In this document: one piece after another, positions 18,514 through 20,000 of the stretch
How positions within the stretch are numbered: position 1 is the first letter of the stretch
Layout: the number at the start of each line of letters is the position of its first letter
Assembly (NCBI GenBank): GCA_002104895.1
Contig: MCFG01000444.1
Span: 20,001 to 40,000 of the forward strand
Length of the DNA: 20,000 nucleotides
Reading direction: 5' to 3'
Origin: Anaeromyces robustus
Taxonomy: Eukaryota; Neocallimastigomycota; Neocallimastigomycetes; Neocallimastigales; Neocallimastigaceae
The notes under the pieces: generated by a model
The model's database searches: none
The model's input: the letters and a program-made list of their open reading frames with translations, nothing else
What the model was told of the DNA's origin: nothing
Made by a program: the position numbers and the translations under genes

Positions 18514-19068
18514 AGTGTATATTCCATTCTATTATGTTCATTATTGTTTTTTTTATTATTATAATTTTTTATTTATTTTATTTTATTTCTAATTTATATA
18601 ATAGTAAATAATGCACTGCTCTTAATAATACTTAATATTTCATATTTCATTATAGATTTCTTTTTCTCTTTTATTACTAAAATAATATATATTTAAAAAT
18701 AAATATTATAAAAATTATTAATATAAAAAATGATAATATTTATTATGAATAATAAATATATATAAGTAAATAGAATAAAAATGACTCTAATGTTATCAAT
18801 AGTTGATTATAAATTTTTTTTTTTATATTATAATATTCTACATTATATATATAATTTTATTTTATTTTTTTATTTTTTATTTTTTATTTTTTATTTAAAT
18901 GTGCTTAACAAATATAAAACAGTTAAAAAAAATATTTGTTTTATTAATTTATTTACTTATTTATTTATTTATTTATTTATTTATTTTTTTATTATTCTTT
19001 TAAATATATTTATAAATATGGAAATGAATAATTATAATTATAAAAAAAATTTTGTTAATTTTTGTTGA
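18514..19068. repeat. Extra segment specific to the unit C flank
   Basis: In the B flank the bordering sequences are separated by about 25 nt; here by about 550 bp. No terminal inverted repeats, target duplication or coding similarity is evident. It could be an insertion here or a loss in B. Confidence 0.5.
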
Positions 19069-19599
19069 CATAAATTATTTTTATTTAAATTAAATTTTAA
19101 TTTATATGTTTTTTTTTGTAAAAAATTTTTAATATAAAACAAGGTTTGATTTACAAAAAAAAAAAAAAAAAGAATTATCTTTTTTCTACTATACACACAT
19201 ACAAAGAAAAAAAAAAGGATGAATAATTTTTAATAAATAATATATTTTAAAATGAATAATTAATACACCAATTTTTTTTTTTATTTTTATATGAGGAATA
19301 TTAAAGTTTACAATAGTAAAAATTATTTTTTTCATATTATTATAAATCTTTTTTGAATAAAAAATAATAATAATAAATATTTTTTTTCCTATTGTAAAAA
19401 TTTTAAAAGGTTTTATTAATTTTTAAATATAAATATTTTAATATTACTTTATTTTAATGACTTTCAAAGTGACTTTCATTAGTATTATTATATGAAGTAA
19501 AAATGCGTAATATTTGAAAATTTATTATATGTATATTATGTAATTCAAAAATAAAAAAAAGAAAAGCCAATCGTTGTTTGAATTATTAATTCTATTTAT

Positions 19600-20000
19600 C
19601 TAAAATCAATATTACATCAATAATTATATTTTTAATCTAAATAAGCTTTAAAAAATCTTTTTTACTAATTGATCGATTTTATTTGTGATAAAAAAATATG
19701 AAATATTATAAAATCGATGATATTCCAATTGATAATTAATTCCCTTAAATTTGGAAGATTAAATAAATCATCAGGAAGATTTATCAATTGACTATTATTA
19801 CTGATATTAAGTTTTTCAAGTTTTTATATATATTCTTGATGGTAACCGCATCAAATTTTGACCACTCAAATACAATTCCGTATATTTCAATATCATTATA
19901 GTACACATCGAGATTGCCTTCATACTTTTTAGATAAAAATACTATACTAAGAAGTAGTTTTTTTTCAATTTATTCAATCTTATATTTAAACTATTTAAGT
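19600..20000 (-). pseudogene. LRR family copy D, degraded C-terminal relic cut by the window end
   Basis: Minus-strand sequence matches the family C-terminus. About 19732-19815 still reads LEKLNISNNSQL, LPDDLFNLPNLRELIINWN, and about 19835-19875 reads a diverged SGQNLxRLPS. Lesions include a gap of about 50 nt near 19710 that removes the VIDQKW region, a +1 frameshift near 19690-19705, an in-frame TAA at 19681-19679 where paralogues have a Gln codon, and a short deletion near 19823. The SNNSQL variant is shared with copy A. The gene continues past 20000, so its 5' part is not visible. Confidence 0.8.

Larger units (their letters stand above)
17126..19590. repeat. Upstream flank of LRR copy C (longest form)
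   Basis: No convincing gene. It is homologous to the A and B flanks, with the 9-bp hairpin (17646-17669), the 16-bp palindrome (17837-17852), and the segment missing from A (about 18130-19210). It carries an additional roughly 550-bp segment at about 18514-19068 between ACTAAAATTTTAA and CATAAATTATTTTTATTT, which are nearly adjacent in the B flank. That segment holds a 95-codon hydrophobic ORF (18781-19068) that I judge to be chance. Many TTTA repeats. Confidence 0.7.

Noticed and set aside
18781-19068. 95-residue hydrophobic ORF, possible membrane protein
   Set aside because: ATG context is fair, but the sequence is Phe/Leu/Ile/Tyr/Asn low complexity including TTTA microsatellite codons. 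No support beyond length; mentioned under the unit C extra segment.

Overview
The window looks like nuclear DNA of an anaerobic gut fungus (Neocallimastigomycota). Intergenic DNA is almost pure A/T with long homopolymers and AAAT, AAT and TTTA microsatellites. Genes are isolated, appear intronless and stand out as less AT-rich islands. One gene joins a fungal-type CBM1-like module to a bacterial/phage-type lysozyme domain, a kind of mixture known from these rumen fungi. Dictyostelids share the AT and Asn-repeat bias, but the CBM1-like module argues for a fungus. The assignment is inference; no rRNA or tRNA was seen.

Layout. (1) 1-4793 holds no gene I can support: microsatellites, a 202-bp near-perfect tandem duplication (3347-3750) and a few inverted repeats. 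(2) 4934-6898 (+) encodes a secreted modular protein: signal peptide, eight six-cysteine modules, Thr/Lys linker, CBM1-like module, second linker, C-terminal phage-tail-type lysozyme domain. The usual catalytic Glu position appears to be Asp. (3) 7702-9246 (+) is a 5'-truncated non-LTR retrotransposon (LINE) with a zinc-knuckle C-terminus, AATAAA signal, 34-A tail and a possible 13-bp target-site duplication. (4) 9305-20000 (-) is a tandem family of leucine-rich-repeat (LRR) genes: copy A (9305-10902) is a pseudogene with a frameshift and a nonsense codon, copy B (12277-14097) is intact with about 22 LRRs, copy C (15746-17125) is intact with about 15 LRRs and a shifted start, and copy D (from about 19600 past the window end) is a degraded relic.

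The LRR units share long homologous upstream flanks that differ by large deletions or insertions and by one 58-bp inversion, so the locus shows birth, decay and rearrangement of a young family. The LINE lies just downstream of copy A. The secreted lysozyme-like gene and the LRR array do not form an obvious pathway. A link through bacterial recognition or antagonism in the rumen is speculation.
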